Shown: positions 50,930-61,616, numbered from the stretch's first letter. The stretch: DNA of 64,000 nt from Clostridium sp. CAG:780 (GCA_000434195.1 HF994469.1:56905-120904), one strand, 5' to 3'. Notes: a model not told the origin generated them from the letters alone. Program-made: numbers and translations.

Positions 50930-51013
50930 GCGGATGTGGCGGAATTGGTAGACGCGCTGGTCTTAGGAACCAGTGTCAACGACGTGGGGGTTCGAGTCCC
51001 TTCATCCGCACCA
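50930..51013 (+). tRNA. tRNA-Leu(TAG)
   Basis: Class II tRNA: acceptor GCGGATG/CATCCGC, anticodon stem CTGGT/ACCAG with loop CTTAGGA (anticodon TAG), a variable arm GTGTCAACGAC, TTCGAGT loop and encoded CCA. Its 3' end is repeated at 56588-56608. Confidence 0.95.
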
Positions 51014-51053
51014 ATGACGTATCTGTTCGAACTAATAGAACAGATAGATATGA

Positions 51054-51081
51054 AAATCAATCAGAAATGGTTGATTTTTTC
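51054..51081 (+). terminator. tRNA-Leu terminator
   Basis: AATCAATCA, loop GAAA-type, TGGTTGATTTTTT. A near-identical copy follows the second tRNA 3' end at about 56636-56661. Confidence 0.75.
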
Positions 51082-51129
51082 TTTTGCAAAAAATCATCCT
51101 AAAACTACAATGAAAGGATGGTGCAAAAA

Positions 51130-51399
51130 ATGAAGATAATTAAGCAAGACCTAGAATTTGAGGAATGTCTAAAACAAAGACTTGAATTTATATGTGAATT
51201 TTCTAAAGTTACTCCTACTTTTATCAATGGCAGTATTAGAAAAATTGAGAGAACCAATATCTCTTATATTGAACCACATAGAGTAATTATTAAGAATAAT
51301 ACATTTCTAGTTTTCAATTATTCAAATGATGTATATATTTCAAATTTAACTAAAAAGATTAAATTATCAGAGTTAGAAGAATATTTGAAAAATATATAA
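51130..51399 (+). CDS. Small hypothetical protein of the IME
   Basis: 89 aa, soluble, unrecognised; the N-terminal MKIIKQDLEFEECLKQRLEFI is helical and the rest beta-rich (PHRVIIKNNTFLVFNY). ATG at 51130 fits GAAAGGATGG; the ATG at 51118 is within that site. Its upstream DNA and first codons are shared with the gene at 56706. Confidence 0.6.
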   Translation: MKIIKQDLEFEECLKQRLEFICEFSKVTPTFINGSIRKIERTNISYIEPHRVIIKNNTFLVFNYSNDVYISNLTKKIKLSELEEYLKNI

Positions 51400-51411
51400 A
51401 TTGTAAATATT

Positions 51412-51600
51412 TGACATTTCTTTAAATCGTGATATAATATAGGCAATAAATTATGTATATTTACTCGGCAAGAGCTAGATATATTATTATGAGTACTTTG
51501 AAAAAATTATATTATATTGCATTATTATATTTTAGTTTATAATGAACGGATTTAAGAGATGTCAGTAGTACTCGTATGTACTTTGATATCTCTTTTTTTA
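51412..51600 (+). promoter_or_regulatory. Leader with attenuator before the recombinase
   Basis: TTGACA (51412-51417) and TATAAT (51433-51438) start a ~170-nt leader that ends in AGAGATGTCA/TGATATCTCT followed by seven T (51555-51598), directly before the recombinase ribosome binding site. Read-through would be needed for expression. Confidence 0.6.
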
Positions 51601-51614
51601 GATTGGAGGTTTAA

Positions 51615-53546
<1,932 letters not shown>

Positions 53547-53644
53547 CGTGGCACGTTTTGTTTTTGTGATAACAAAAATGAAAGTGGCGATAGTTAATTT
53601 GAATAAAATTTATTTGCAAAAAATAAATTTTATTGCCTCGCAGA

Positions 53645-53682
53645 GCCCCCATGTTATGATAGTATGTCATAACATATAGGGG
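53645..53682. other. Candidate oriT for MobV
   Basis: ATGTTATGA (53651-53659) and TCATAACAT (53667-53675) flank TAGTATG; CCCCC and GGGGG extend the dyad. The loop resembles the MobV nick region TAGTGTG-TTA, and it lies about 60 bp before the relaxase gene, as usual. Confidence 0.6.
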
Positions 53683-53743
53683 GTTAGGACTTGTGACAAG
53701 GTCAAAGTCCTGTGCTACGAAGAAATTTCAAAGGAGGTATTTT

Positions 53744-55132
53744 ATGGAGCAAGAATTAGCATACTCTTTTCACTTGGGTAGTGATAAAAACAAAAGTAAA
53801 TTAGCAAAAAAAGTTGCAAAAGAAAATATATCTGGTACTACTTCTTTAGCTAATAATGCAATTCAAAATGCAAAAGATTTATCAGATGTTAATAAACATA
53901 ATTTAAGGGATTATGATAATCAAAGAGAGTTAATTAGAACTATTTATGGAACAAATGACATTGTAAATGATGTAAAACAACTATATTTAGAAGAGTTTGA
54001 ACAAGCACGACTAGAATATAACAACAAACAGACTCGTGAAGATAGAAAAATCAATGACTACTTCAAAAAAGTATGTGAATCTCAAAATGATATAGCTTGT
54101 GAAATTATAATAGAACTCGGAGATATGGACTTTTGGAATGATAAAGACGAAAGATATAAATTTAAAATGGTTGATGTTTACAATGAGCAAATTAAAGATT
54201 TGATTAAAATTGTACCAACTTTTAAAATAGCAAACGCAACAATACACTTTGACGAAACTTCTCCACATATACACATTGTAGGAGTTCCTATAATTGAAAA
54301 TTGTACTAGAGGAATGAAAAATCAAGTTGGCAAAAGTAGATTATTTACTAAAACCTCACTAACTGAAATACAAGATAAAATGAGAAATGCTTGTATTAAG
54401 TCATATAACAAGTTTTATGAGGTAAATACACGATTAAAGGAAAAGCAAAAAGGCAGAAATCAAGATATAAATGTTAAAGATATGAGAGATTATAGAGAAA
54501 TCAAGAAACAATTAGCTAAAAAAGAACAAAAACTTGAAAAAGCCAATACTCAAACTAAGAAACTTGATAATATCAGTAGTGATGTAGATAAAATTTTAAA
54601 TAATTTAAAACCTACTCTAATGAACAAAAATAATATGGTTATTTCAAGCGAAGATGTCCAGAAATTAAAAAATTATACAAGAGACGTAAAAGATATTACT
54701 AAAACAGTTAGAAGTGTAAATGACTTAAATATGGCGATTAGCGATTTTGAACATTCTGCTTTTGAAATAGAAAAAGAAAATCGTTCCTTAAAGTATGAAA
54801 TTGAACTAAAAGATAATGAAATTGGCGATTTGAAAATGGAACTATCTACCAAAGATAAAATTATTAGCAAGTTACAGACTGAAAAAGAAAAGATAAAACA
54901 AGAGTTACAGAAATTCAAAGGCTTTTGGCATAGTATTATGAGCCATTTTCATAAAAGAATATGCTATGATAAAGATAATAACTATAAAATTGTTAGTGAT
55001 GACCTATATAAGAATGGTATATTTGACAACAACGATAATGAAATTGCAAATAATATTGCTAGAAGAGTAACTATACCAGATGAAAACAAGCAAACCAAGA
55101 ATAAAAGGAAAAATAATGATACTAGATTTTAA
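53744..55132 (+). CDS. mob: MobV-family relaxase (Pre/Mob)
   Basis: The 462-aa protein has the MobV fold: N-terminal AYSFHLGSDKNKSKLAKK, the HFDETSPHIHIVGVP motif (metal-binding His triad) and a long C-terminal coiled coil (about 240-410). It would nick oriT and pilot the element into a recipient. ATG at 53744 follows AAAGGAGG. Confidence 0.9.
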   Translation: MEQELAYSFHLGSDKNKSKLAKKVAKENISGTTSLANNAIQNAKDLSDVNKHNLRDYDNQRELIRTIYGTNDIVNDVKQLYLEEFEQARLEYNNKQTREDRKINDYFKKVCESQNDIACEIIIELGDMDFWNDKDERYKFKMVDVYNEQIKDLIKIVPTFKIANATIHFDETSPHIHIVGVPIIENCTRGMKNQVGKSRLFTKTSLTEIQDKMRNACIKSYNKFYEVNTRLKEKQKGRNQDINVKDMRDYREIKKQLAKKEQKLEKANTQTKKLDNISSDVDKILNNLKPTLMNKNNMVISSEDVQKLKNYTRDVKDITKTVRSVNDLNMAISDFEHSAFEIEKENRSLKYEIELKDNEIGDLKMELSTKDKIISKLQTEKEKIKQELQKFKGFWHSIMSHFHKRICYDKDNNYKIVSDDLYKNGIFDNNDNEIANNIARRVTIPDENKQTKNKRKNNDTRF

Positions 55133-55146
55133 AGGAGAAAAAAGTT

Positions 55147-55446
55147 ATGGAAGAAAACAAAGTTGAAAATGTAATAAATATAATTAAAAATATGAATACA
55201 AAAGATAAATTAAGACTAGGAATATGCTTAACTACAAGCGATTGGACTAATATTTTATATAACAAAACTGAAATGTATGAGAAATTTGATACTATGCTAA
55301 AAGAAGTAGATGAAGAATATAGAACTACTCTAATAAATTTTGCTAAATATAAACTTCTAATGTTCACAATGGCTAAAATAATGGAAATGGAACAAGTTGA
55401 AAGAAATAAAGTTACTCTATATTTGTTTAATAGTGTAAAAAATTAA
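55147..55446 (+). CDS. IME hypothetical protein, 99 aa
   Basis: Soluble, helical, unrecognised. DKLRLGICLTTSDWTNILYN and MLKEVDEEYRTTLINFAKYK are shared almost exactly with the protein at 56706-56972, so the family belongs to these elements. AAAGGAG precedes the ATG, 14 bp after mob. Confidence 0.65.
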   Translation: MEENKVENVINIIKNMNTKDKLRLGICLTTSDWTNILYNKTEMYEKFDTMLKEVDEEYRTTLINFAKYKLLMFTMAKIMEMEQVERNKVTLYLFNSVKN

Positions 55447-55593
55447 GGTTGAAAAATTCAAATAAAAAAGCATTTTTGTTGAAAAATCATGTAAAACATG
55501 GTAAAATATTTACATAATTTAATTATCTTGCTAATAAGCAAGTTTTGAATATAGTAACTTTTAACAATGATTATTGTAAAGGAGGATTTATTT

Positions 55594-56175
55594 ATGAAAG
55601 AAAAACGGTATTATTGTGATTGGGCTTTGAGTCAACCTAACGAAAAAAGCAATCGTCTAATGTCTAAAGTATTGCTCATTTCTCTTGTTGTTGTGACAGC
55701 TATCAGCAGTTTGATTTACTATAATATTATGATGTATAATCATGGAGAGGATTTAGAAGCATATTCTGAAAGTGCCTATAAATATCTTTATGAGATTGCT
55801 GATAATGTTATAGGAAAAGATGGAATTAAAGAAGCTGCAATACCCGAAGATGTTGTTGAATATGAAATCACTTATAAAGATGGTGAAATTATATTTAAGT
55901 ACAGTCTTGACAACAATAAAGGAAAAGAATTTGCAACTTCTGCAAGTATGATAGTAACATTATCAAAAGATTTTGAGGTTTTGAGTAAAGAACCTAACTA
56001 TTCTTCAAAAGAGGAATATATAAAAATCCATAAAATAGGTTTTTACATTTGTATTCCTATATTCGGAGTTTTAACTTGGACGGTAATGGCTGTCGCAAGT
56101 TGTATTGTAATGGTAGTTGCGATTCCAATCTCTATGGTACACAAGAAAAAAGACATGAAAGAAAATCTTTCATAA
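55594..56175 (+). CDS. Membrane protein, 193 aa
   Basis: Two or three membrane segments (about 23-45 and 150-182) flank an extracytoplasmic domain with beta strands (VVEYEITYKDGEIIFKYSL). ATG at 55594 follows AAAGGAGG. Own promoter region and terminator (56175-56210). Unrecognised; cargo of the element. Confidence 0.65.
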   Translation: MKEKRYYCDWALSQPNEKSNRLMSKVLLISLVVVTAISSLIYYNIMMYNHGEDLEAYSESAYKYLYEIADNVIGKDGIKEAAIPEDVVEYEITYKDGEIIFKYSLDNNKGKEFATSASMIVTLSKDFEVLSKEPNYSSKEEYIKIHKIGFYICIPIFGVLTWTVMAVASCIVMVVAIPISMVHKKKDMKENLS

Positions 56176-56210
56176 AAAGTGCTGGGGGTGTTTGCCTCCA
56201 GCACTTTTAT
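56175..56210 (+). terminator. Terminator
   Basis: AAAAGTGCTGG and CCAGCACTTTT stem around GGGTGTTTGCCT. Confidence 0.85.
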
Positions 56211-56292
56211 AACTCAAATCCTTTTAATTCATATTTATATTGGTATATTTTTTATGAATTTTTTATAAATTATAAATTTTCTTATGATTTTA

Positions 56293-56510
56293 TTGTAATT
56301 TATAAAAATTGTGATATACTTTAATAAATTGATTGATATTTATAAAATAATTTGGTAATATATTTATAACTTGAATGACTATTTAGTCATTCGTCAAGAG
56401 AGCTAACGAGTTGTAAATGTCTACGTCGTTGGCACCAAAGTAGAGATTAGCAAAGCTAATCTCTTTTTGTATGGTCTGAAAAAGGGACTCGAAAAGGAGG
56501 TTGCTGAGTT
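56293..56510 (+). repeat. Repeated attenuated leader, copy 1
   Basis: Promoter TTGTAA-16-TATACT, leader hairpin CTAC...GTAG with GGCACCA in the loop, terminator AGAGATTAGC/GCTAATCTCT plus T5 (56442-56469), then GGGACTCGAAAAGGAGG and a common end at CTGAGTT. Homologous to copy 2 at 57815-57991. Confidence 0.7.
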
Positions 56511-56587
56511 TCGAGCAGGACAGGAGCCTGCCGAAACGAGAGCTAAAATAGTCCCTTTGGACTATTTTACCGACGCGGCTTGGCGTA

Positions 56588-56608
56588 GTCCCTTCATCCG
56601 CACCAATA
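56588..56608 (+). repeat. tRNA-Leu 3' end duplication (attR)
   Basis: 21 bases identical to the tRNA-Leu 3' end (50994-51014). Similarity to the tRNA-proximal flank continues for about 110 bp to the right with substitutions. Confidence 0.8.
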
Positions 56609-56705
56609 ACGAATCTGTTCGAACTACAGATACAAAAATCAATCAGAAATGGTTGATTTTTTTGTTTGCGAAAAAATCATCCTAAAAGAAAGGATGGTGT
56701 CTGTA

Positions 56706-56972
56706 ATGAAGATAATTAAAGATATGAATATAAAAGATAAATTGAGATTAGGTATATGCTTAACTATAAGTGATTGGGCAAATATTTTATATAACAGAAA
56801 TGAAATATATAAGAAATTTGATATTATGCTAAAAGAAGTTGATGAAGAATATAGAACTACAATAATAAACTTTGCAAAATATAAACTTGTAATGTTTGCA
56901 ATGGCAAAACTTATGGAAATGGAAACGACAGAACAAAATAAAGTAGCATTGTATTTGTTTAATCTAATATAA
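56706..56972 (+). CDS. Hypothetical protein, paralogue of 55147 gene
   Basis: 88 aa; DKLRLGICLTISDWANILYN and EVDEEYRTTIINFAKYKLV match the 99-aa protein of the IME. ATG at 56706 follows GAAAGGATGG. It marks a second, related element. Confidence 0.65.
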   Translation: MKIIKDMNIKDKLRLGICLTISDWANILYNRNEIYKKFDIMLKEVDEEYRTTIINFAKYKLVMFAMAKLMEMETTEQNKVALYLFNLI

Positions 56973-57006
56973 AAAGTGGCAATCCCAAGCGAAAATCGGC
57001 AAAGTG

Positions 57007-57035
57007 TTGAAATGACAATGAAAATGTGATATAAT
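57007..57035 (+). promoter_or_regulatory. Promoter
   Basis: TTGAAA, 17 bp, TATAAT before the small membrane gene at 57129. Confidence 0.7.
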
Positions 57036-57128
57036 GCTTGAAGCAAAAACTTTTTTGCAAGCCTTTGAAAGTATAAAAAACTATTTGGAGGCTGAAACCA
57101 CCGAATAAATATGAGGGGGGAAAAGAAA

Positions 57129-57329
57129 ATGCGGGATATTTTGCAGATAACAGGATTTATATATACTGCAATAATTGCAATAGTTGTAGATGTTATTGCC
57201 ATATTAAGGTTTAAGTCAAGCAATAAAGATGATGAAGCAAAATCTTTGTTGGCTAAAGAAATCTTAATGGGTTCTACATTTGCAATAGTGGTTCTGGTTA
57301 TAGTGTTACTTGTATCTTTGCTTTTCTAA
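57129..57329 (+). CDS. Small membrane protein, 66 aa
   Basis: Two hydrophobic helices (about 5-27 and 46-65) separated by a charged loop RFKSSNKDDEAKSLLAKE. GAGGGGGG lies before the ATG. Unrecognised. Confidence 0.6.
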   Translation: MRDILQITGFIYTAIIAIVVDVIAILRFKSSNKDDEAKSLLAKEILMGSTFAIVVLVIVLLVSLLF

Positions 57330-57445
57330 ATGAAAAAAGTCTTAAAAGGAGGAAATAAAAAGCTCTAAATTCATACGAATATTAACCATTGCTAATGATT
57401 TAAACTTTAGCCGAGCCAGCATTTGCTGAGTGCAAGGATGATTTT

Positions 57446-57706
57446 ATGGGAAACGTGAACAAATATAATAGATGTAATTTCTGTGAAAACAAACCAACAT
57501 TTCATGGAGTTCGTTGCTCAGATGGTGATGGTAACGAATTTTTATGCTTGGGCTGGGATCATTTTTATTTAGATGGTGACAAAGTGGCAAAAGAAGCTAA
57601 GAGACTTGGCATCGGTGTCACAGACGTGTTGGCTATGATTGAGGCAGCCAATAAACTTAAAGGAAAAAGAAAAGGAAGTTCTGCTGCATCGGACTCATTG
57701 GATTAA
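57446..57706 (+). CDS. Hypothetical protein with Cys residues, 86 aa
   Basis: Soluble; CNFCENKPTFHGVRCSDGDGNEFLCLGWDHF could bind a metal (four Cys and two His), then a helical, Lys-rich end. The ribosome binding site is weak (GGATGA). Own terminator downstream. Unrecognised. Confidence 0.55.
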   Translation: MGNVNKYNRCNFCENKPTFHGVRCSDGDGNEFLCLGWDHFYLDGDKVAKEAKRLGIGVTDVLAMIEAANKLKGKRKGSSAASDSLD

Positions 57707-57747
57707 ACTAATATTGATAAATTTGATAGCAGGTTTTAAGGCTTTTA

Positions 57748-57783
57748 CACCAGGTACGGAGTTCCCGTGCCTGGTGTTTTAAA
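57748..57783 (+). terminator. Terminator
   Basis: ACACCAGGTACGG and CCGTGCCTGGTGT stem then TTTT. Confidence 0.85.
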
Positions 57784-57814
57784 ATCGTAATGCTAAAAAT
57801 TTTAACAATTTATA

Positions 57815-57991
57815 TTGTATTTTATAAAAAATATGATATACTTTAATAAATTGATTGATATTTGTATCAATCGTTATGAGAGCCAAAAAAGTTGTAGATA
57901 ACTACTTCGATGGCACCAGAGTAGAGATTAGCAAAGCTAATCTCTTTTTGTATGGTTTGAAAAAGGGACTCGAAAAGGAGGCTGCTGAGTT
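57815..57991 (+). repeat. Repeated attenuated leader, copy 2
   Basis: TTGTAT-16-TATACT promoter, CTACT...AGTAG hairpin with GGCACCA loop, terminator AGAGATTAGC/GCTAATCTCT plus T5 (57923-57950), and the same end CTGAGTT. This fills most of the gene-free stretch 57707-58024. Confidence 0.7.
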
Positions 57992-57994
57992 GAA

Positions 57995-58255
57995 AGTGGT
58001 ATTGAATTTTGGTTTGCTAGAGAATTGCAACTAGTTTTAGATTACAAAGAATGGAGAAAATTTGAAAATGTTATAAAGAAAGCTAAAGACGCATGTGAAA
58101 ACAGCGGTATTAGTGCGTTTGAACATTTTGTTGGCGCCGACAAGTTGTCGAAACGTGCTACAAATGCAGGAGTTAGAAACTTTGATAAATTCCATAATTC
58201 TGGATATAAAGGATTATACAAACAAAGAAATTTTAAACAAAAAATAATTTTATAG
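57995..58255 (+). pseudogene. dinD-like (antirepressor) fragment
   Basis: The frame reads SGIEFWFARELQLVLDYKEW, then NVIKKAKDACENSGISAFEHF, the start of DinD/BRO-type DNA-damage-inducible proteins, which are about 270 aa. Here it is cut at both ends: its 5' end meets the end of the repeated leader (57991) and a frame stop, and it ends after about 85 codons. An internal TTG at 58025 could start a 76-aa peptide. Probably a recombination scar. Confidence 0.65.
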
Positions 58256-58308
58256 AAATTTTTAACAATATATGTTAAAATAACAGAAAACATAAAGGAA
58301 AAAAATAA

Positions 58309-58830
58309 ATGAAAAAAATATATATTTTATTGATGCACACAAAAACAATACCATCTAAAATAGTGAGATTTTTTACTAGATACAAATATAGTCATGTTGC
58401 AATTTCACTTGACAAAAGTTGTGAAGTGACATATAGTTTTGGAAGAAGAAAACTCAATTCTATACTAAATGGAGGATTCAATATTCTGAACAAAGAAGGA
58501 GAATTCTTTAAAAAATTTAATAGGACAGAATGTAAAATATATGAAGTTGATGTTACAGAAGAACAATACAAAAAAGTAGTAGACATTATAGAAGACATGA
58601 TAAAGGAACAAGACAAGTATAAATATGATTTTATTGGAATAATACCAAGATTTTTTGGAATCCCAATAACACTAGAAAACAGATATGTTTGTAGCTACTT
58701 TGTTGCAGAAGTTCTGGAAAAAGCAAATATACTTAAATTCAATAAACCTGTATGCCTAGTAAAGCCAAAAGACTTTGAGAACATTAAAGGTTTCAAAGAA
58801 ATATATAAAGGAAAATATCTAAAATACTAA
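58309..58830 (+). CDS. Permuted NlpC/P60 (YiiX-like) protein
   Basis: The 173-aa protein has a His in YKYSHVAISLD and a Cys in RYVCSYFVAEVLEKA, in the order of circularly permuted papain-like enzymes (YiiX/LRAT group). It is soluble and without signal peptide. Substrates of such proteins are peptidoglycan or lipid amides; here unknown. The ribosome binding site AAGGAA is moderate. Confidence 0.7.
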   Translation: MKKIYILLMHTKTIPSKIVRFFTRYKYSHVAISLDKSCEVTYSFGRRKLNSILNGGFNILNKEGEFFKKFNRTECKIYEVDVTEEQYKKVVDIIEDMIKEQDKYKYDFIGIIPRFFGIPITLENRYVCSYFVAEVLEKANILKFNKPVCLVKPKDFENIKGFKEIYKGKYLKY

Positions 58831-58885
58831 TAAATGGAGAGTGAAAAATGGAAGATATAGTTTTTGTAACACATAAAAAAAGATA

Positions 58886-58916
58886 AAATTAACAGAGTGT
58901 AAAGCTCTGTTAATTT
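58886..58916. terminator. Bidirectional terminator
   Basis: AAATTAACAGAG and CTCTGTTAATTT form a 12-bp stem. A 12-codon frame (58848-58886) before it is too short to judge. Confidence 0.8.
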
Positions 58917-59178
58917 ATTTTAATATAGGTGTTTTGCTGCTAGCAACATACTTTTTGTGCTTTTTAGGAGGATAAGGTTTCATTTCCTCTGTTCTAAACA
59001 ATAAATAATCAACACTGGTTTTATAAAAATCAGCCAACTGTGATAATACTTCTAAAGGAATGCTACGTTTATTGATTTCGTAATAGGAATATGCAACTTG
59101 AGAAATATTCAACATTTTACTTAAGTCCTTTTGAGTAAGATCATTATCTTCTCTTAAATCTTTAATACGAGTTTTCAT
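58915..59178 (-). CDS. XRE-family transcriptional regulator
   Basis: 87-aa HTH protein (RIKDLREDNDLTQKDLSKMLNISQVAYSYYE, then FYKTSVDYLLFRTEEMKPYP), similar in length and sequence to the phage repressor at 43408. Two near-palindromes AACATAATGTT and AACATATTGTT (about 59228-59262) upstream are probable autoregulatory operators. Confidence 0.82.
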   Translation of the reverse strand: MKTRIKDLREDNDLTQKDLSKMLNISQVAYSYYEINKRSIPLEVLSQLADFYKTSVDYLLFRTEEMKPYPPKKHKKYVASSKTPILK

Positions 59179-59223
59179 ATTACATTTTCCTTTCTAAATA
59201 TATTTCCTAAACAGATTATAAAA

Positions 59224-59265
59224 TAAAACATAATGTTGTACTGTGAAATAAAACATATTGTTATA
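59224..59265. promoter_or_regulatory. Probable operators of the XRE gene
   Basis: Two copies of AAATAAAACATAnTGTT spaced about 28 bp, between the divergent genes. Confidence 0.5.
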
Positions 59266-59377
59266 AGCAAAAAAAGATTAAATTTATAACAAAACAGTTT
59301 AGAGGAATATTACATTGCAAAAATGGCAAGAATATGGTATTCTATATAATAGTAGATAAAAATGAAGGAGTACTAAA

Positions 59378-59542
59378 ATGAAAGAAAAAACTTTTAAAGA
59401 TTTAGGACTGGATGAAGGAGATAAATATTTAAAAAAGATAGCATCTGAGTTTGATTTAGGAGAATTAGATAATCTATTATCAGGAAAAGAAGATCAAACA
59501 GAGTTAGAAAAAAAGATGAAAGATATAAAAGACAAAATATAA
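59378..59542 (+). CDS. Small acidic protein, 54 aa
   Basis: ATG follows AAGGAG. Product MKEKTFKDLGLDEGDKYLKK and a charged helical remainder with no membrane part. It ends 9 bp before the methyltransferase gene and may be co-transcribed. Unrecognised. Confidence 0.6.
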   Translation: MKEKTFKDLGLDEGDKYLKKIASEFDLGELDNLLSGKEDQTELEKKMKDIKDKI

Positions 59543-59551
59543 GAGGTAAAG

Positions 59552-60922
59552 ATGAATAAAAGTTCAGTAGTAAAAAATGAAAAATATGTTGTTGACATTA
59601 TAGATAATGGCTTTGAAGGAGAAGGAATAGCAAAAATAGACGGACTTACTGTATTTGTACCAGGTAGCATAAAAGGCGAAAAATGTGAAATTTTAATTGT
59701 TAAAGTTTTAGCTTCACATGCATATGGAAAAATAGTGAATATAATAAAAAAATCAGAGAATAGAAAAGAGAGCGATTGTGCTACATATAAAAGATGTGGA
59801 GGTTGCTCTTTAAGACATATGACATATGAACACACACTGAAACTAAAAAGACAAGTAGTTCAAAATCTGGTAAATAAAGGATTAAAAGAGAAAGTAGAAG
59901 TATTAGAAACAATAGGAATGGAAAATCCATATAATTACAGAAACAAAGCACAATATCCTGTAGGGCTAAATTCAGATGGACAACCAGAAGTAGGTGTATT
60001 TGCACAAAGAACTCATACTATAATACCAATACAAACATGTTTAATTCAAACAGAAATATCACAGAAAATAGCAAAAACAATTATAGACTTTGTAAAAGAG
60101 AAAAATATACAAGTATATGATGAAGAAAATCAAAAAGGGTTATTAAGACATATTGTAATAAAAGTTGGAAAATACACAAATCAAGTAATGTGCATTTTAG
60201 TATTAAATGATTCTAAATTTGATCAAGAACAAGAACTTGTAAAATTACTATGCGAAAAATATCCAGAGATAAAGACAATAGTAAAAAATATAAATAATAA
60301 AAATACTAATGTAATTTTAGGAAAAGAAAATATAAACTTATATGGAAATGGTTATATCGAGGACAAACTAGGAGAGTATATTTTTAAAATATCTCCAATG
60401 TCATTTTATCAAGTAAATCCTGTTCAAGCAGAGATCTTGTATACAACAGCAATAAATCAGGCAAACTTAGATAAAAATGATATATTATTTGATTTATATT
60501 GTGGAATAGGGACAATAGGAATTTTTGCATCAAAATATGTAAATAAAGTATATGGAATAGAGATAGTTCCACAAGCAATTGAAGATGCAAAAGAAAACGC
60601 AAAAATAAATGATGTAAAGAACATTGAGTTTATATGTGGGGATGTAGAAGTTGCATTTGATGAATTAATAAACAAAGAAAAAATAGCTCCAAGTGCTATA
60701 ATAGTAGATCCACCAAGAAAAGGACTAGACAGCAAGACAGTTGAAAACATAGCAAAAATCAAACCAGCAAAACTAGTATACATAAGTTGTAATCCAGCTA
60801 CTATGGTAAGAGACTTAACAAAATTAGAAAATATATATAATATAAAAGCTATACAACCAGTAGATATGTTCCCTTGGACAAATGGAGTAGAGAGTATAAC
60901 AATACTAGAAATTGAACAATGA
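59552..60922 (+). CDS. rlmCD: 23S rRNA m5U methyltransferase (RlmCD/TrmA family)
   Basis: The 456-aa enzyme has a TRAM domain (about 5-65), Fe-S cysteines CATYKRCGGCSLRHM, the SAM domain with FDLYCGIGTIGIF, IVDPPRKGLD and the nucleophile in YISCNPATMVRDL. In Bacillota RlmCD methylates U747 and U1939 of 23S rRNA. AAGAGG precedes the ATG. Confidence 0.92.
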   Translation: MNKSSVVKNEKYVVDIIDNGFEGEGIAKIDGLTVFVPGSIKGEKCEILIVKVLASHAYGKIVNIIKKSENRKESDCATYKRCGGCSLRHMTYEHTLKLKRQVVQNLVNKGLKEKVEVLETIGMENPYNYRNKAQYPVGLNSDGQPEVGVFAQRTHTIIPIQTCLIQTEISQKIAKTIIDFVKEKNIQVYDEENQKGLLRHIVIKVGKYTNQVMCILVLNDSKFDQEQELVKLLCEKYPEIKTIVKNINNKNTNVILGKENINLYGNGYIEDKLGEYIFKISPMSFYQVNPVQAEILYTTAINQANLDKNDILFDLYCGIGTIGIFASKYVNKVYGIEIVPQAIEDAKENAKINDVKNIEFICGDVEVAFDELINKEKIAPSAIIVDPPRKGLDSKTVENIAKIKPAKLVYISCNPATMVRDLTKLENIYNIKAIQPVDMFPWTNGVESITILEIEQ

Positions 60923-60970
60923 AAAAAGAATTAAATAAACTACATTAGTTTTTTGCAAAGGAGAAGAAAA

Positions 60971-61282
60971 ATGGAAAAAGACCTAACTATTCGTAAATTA
61001 CAAGAATGTATAAAAAACATAGACCATAAAAACAATATGAACGATAAATATATGTTAAAATTAATGGAAGAAGTGGGAGAACTTGCAGAAGTTGTAAGAA
61101 AAAATCAAAGAATGCAGGATGACCAAAACATAAAAGGAACAATAGAAGAAGAACTACAAGATGTATTATATTATATAGTTTGTTTAGCTAATGTAAATGA
61201 TATAGATTTACAAAACTGTATATATCTAAAAGAAAAAATAAACTGTGAGAAATACAATAGAAAGAACATGTTTGCGGATTAG
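60971..61282 (+). CDS. MazG-like NTP pyrophosphohydrolase
   Basis: 103 aa with LKLMEEVGELAEVVRK and EEELQDVLYYIVCLANVND, the two acidic metal-binding motifs of the MazG/all-alpha NTP-PPase fold. ATG at 60971 follows AAAGGAGAAG. It belongs with the housecleaning enzymes Maf and RdgB encoded nearby. Confidence 0.85.
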   Translation: MEKDLTIRKLQECIKNIDHKNNMNDKYMLKLMEEVGELAEVVRKNQRMQDDQNIKGTIEEELQDVLYYIVCLANVNDIDLQNCIYLKEKINCEKYNRKNMFAD

Positions 61283-61312
61283 TAAGGTAGAAATTCTATT
61301 GTACAGCTTGAG

Positions 61313-61341
61313 TTGACATAATTTTTGAAAAATGATATAAT
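61313..61341 (+). promoter_or_regulatory. Consensus promoter
   Basis: TTGACA, 17 bp, TATAAT; the best promoter in the window, before the small gene at 61372. Confidence 0.85.
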
Positions 61342-61371
61342 AAAAGTATTCTAAATGCAGGAGGGATTGCT

Positions 61372-61572
61372 ATGCTAGAAAGAATACGGGAATTCTCGTA
61401 CTGGTTGGGCATAGATCCGCTTTGGATCTACATTCTCATCGGTCTGACTTTGCTACTATTTGTAGTAAAGTGCAAGTATCCGTGGGCTCCAAAGTGGAAA
61501 TCCATCACTACTAAAGACAAGGATGGCAATATCGTCACCAAATATTACCGTCTAGATGATAAAATTCTATAA
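61372..61572 (+). CDS. Small single-span membrane protein, G+C-rich
   Basis: 66 aa: a helix at about 16-34 (PLWIYILIGLTLLLFVV), then a basic domain KYPWAPKWKSITTKDKDGNI. GCAGGAGGG before the ATG. Codon use is G+C-richer than the neighbours, like the genes at 2331 and 2733; it also has its own promoter and terminator. Unrecognised. Confidence 0.65.
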   Translation: MLERIREFSYWLGIDPLWIYILIGLTLLLFVVKCKYPWAPKWKSITTKDKDGNIVTKYYRLDDKIL

Positions 61573-61580
61573 ACCAGGTG

Positions 61581-61616
61581 AAAGTGGTAGAGAAATCTAC
61601 CACTTTTAATTTTTTT
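61581..61616 (+). terminator. Terminator
   Basis: AAAGTGGTAGA and TCTACCACTTT stem plus TTTTTTT. Confidence 0.9.

Noticed and set aside
56467..56685. 72-aa frame running through the tRNA-Leu duplication
   Set aside because: Starts inside the terminator of the leader repeat and reads through the att site and tRNA terminator; composition is not protein-like.
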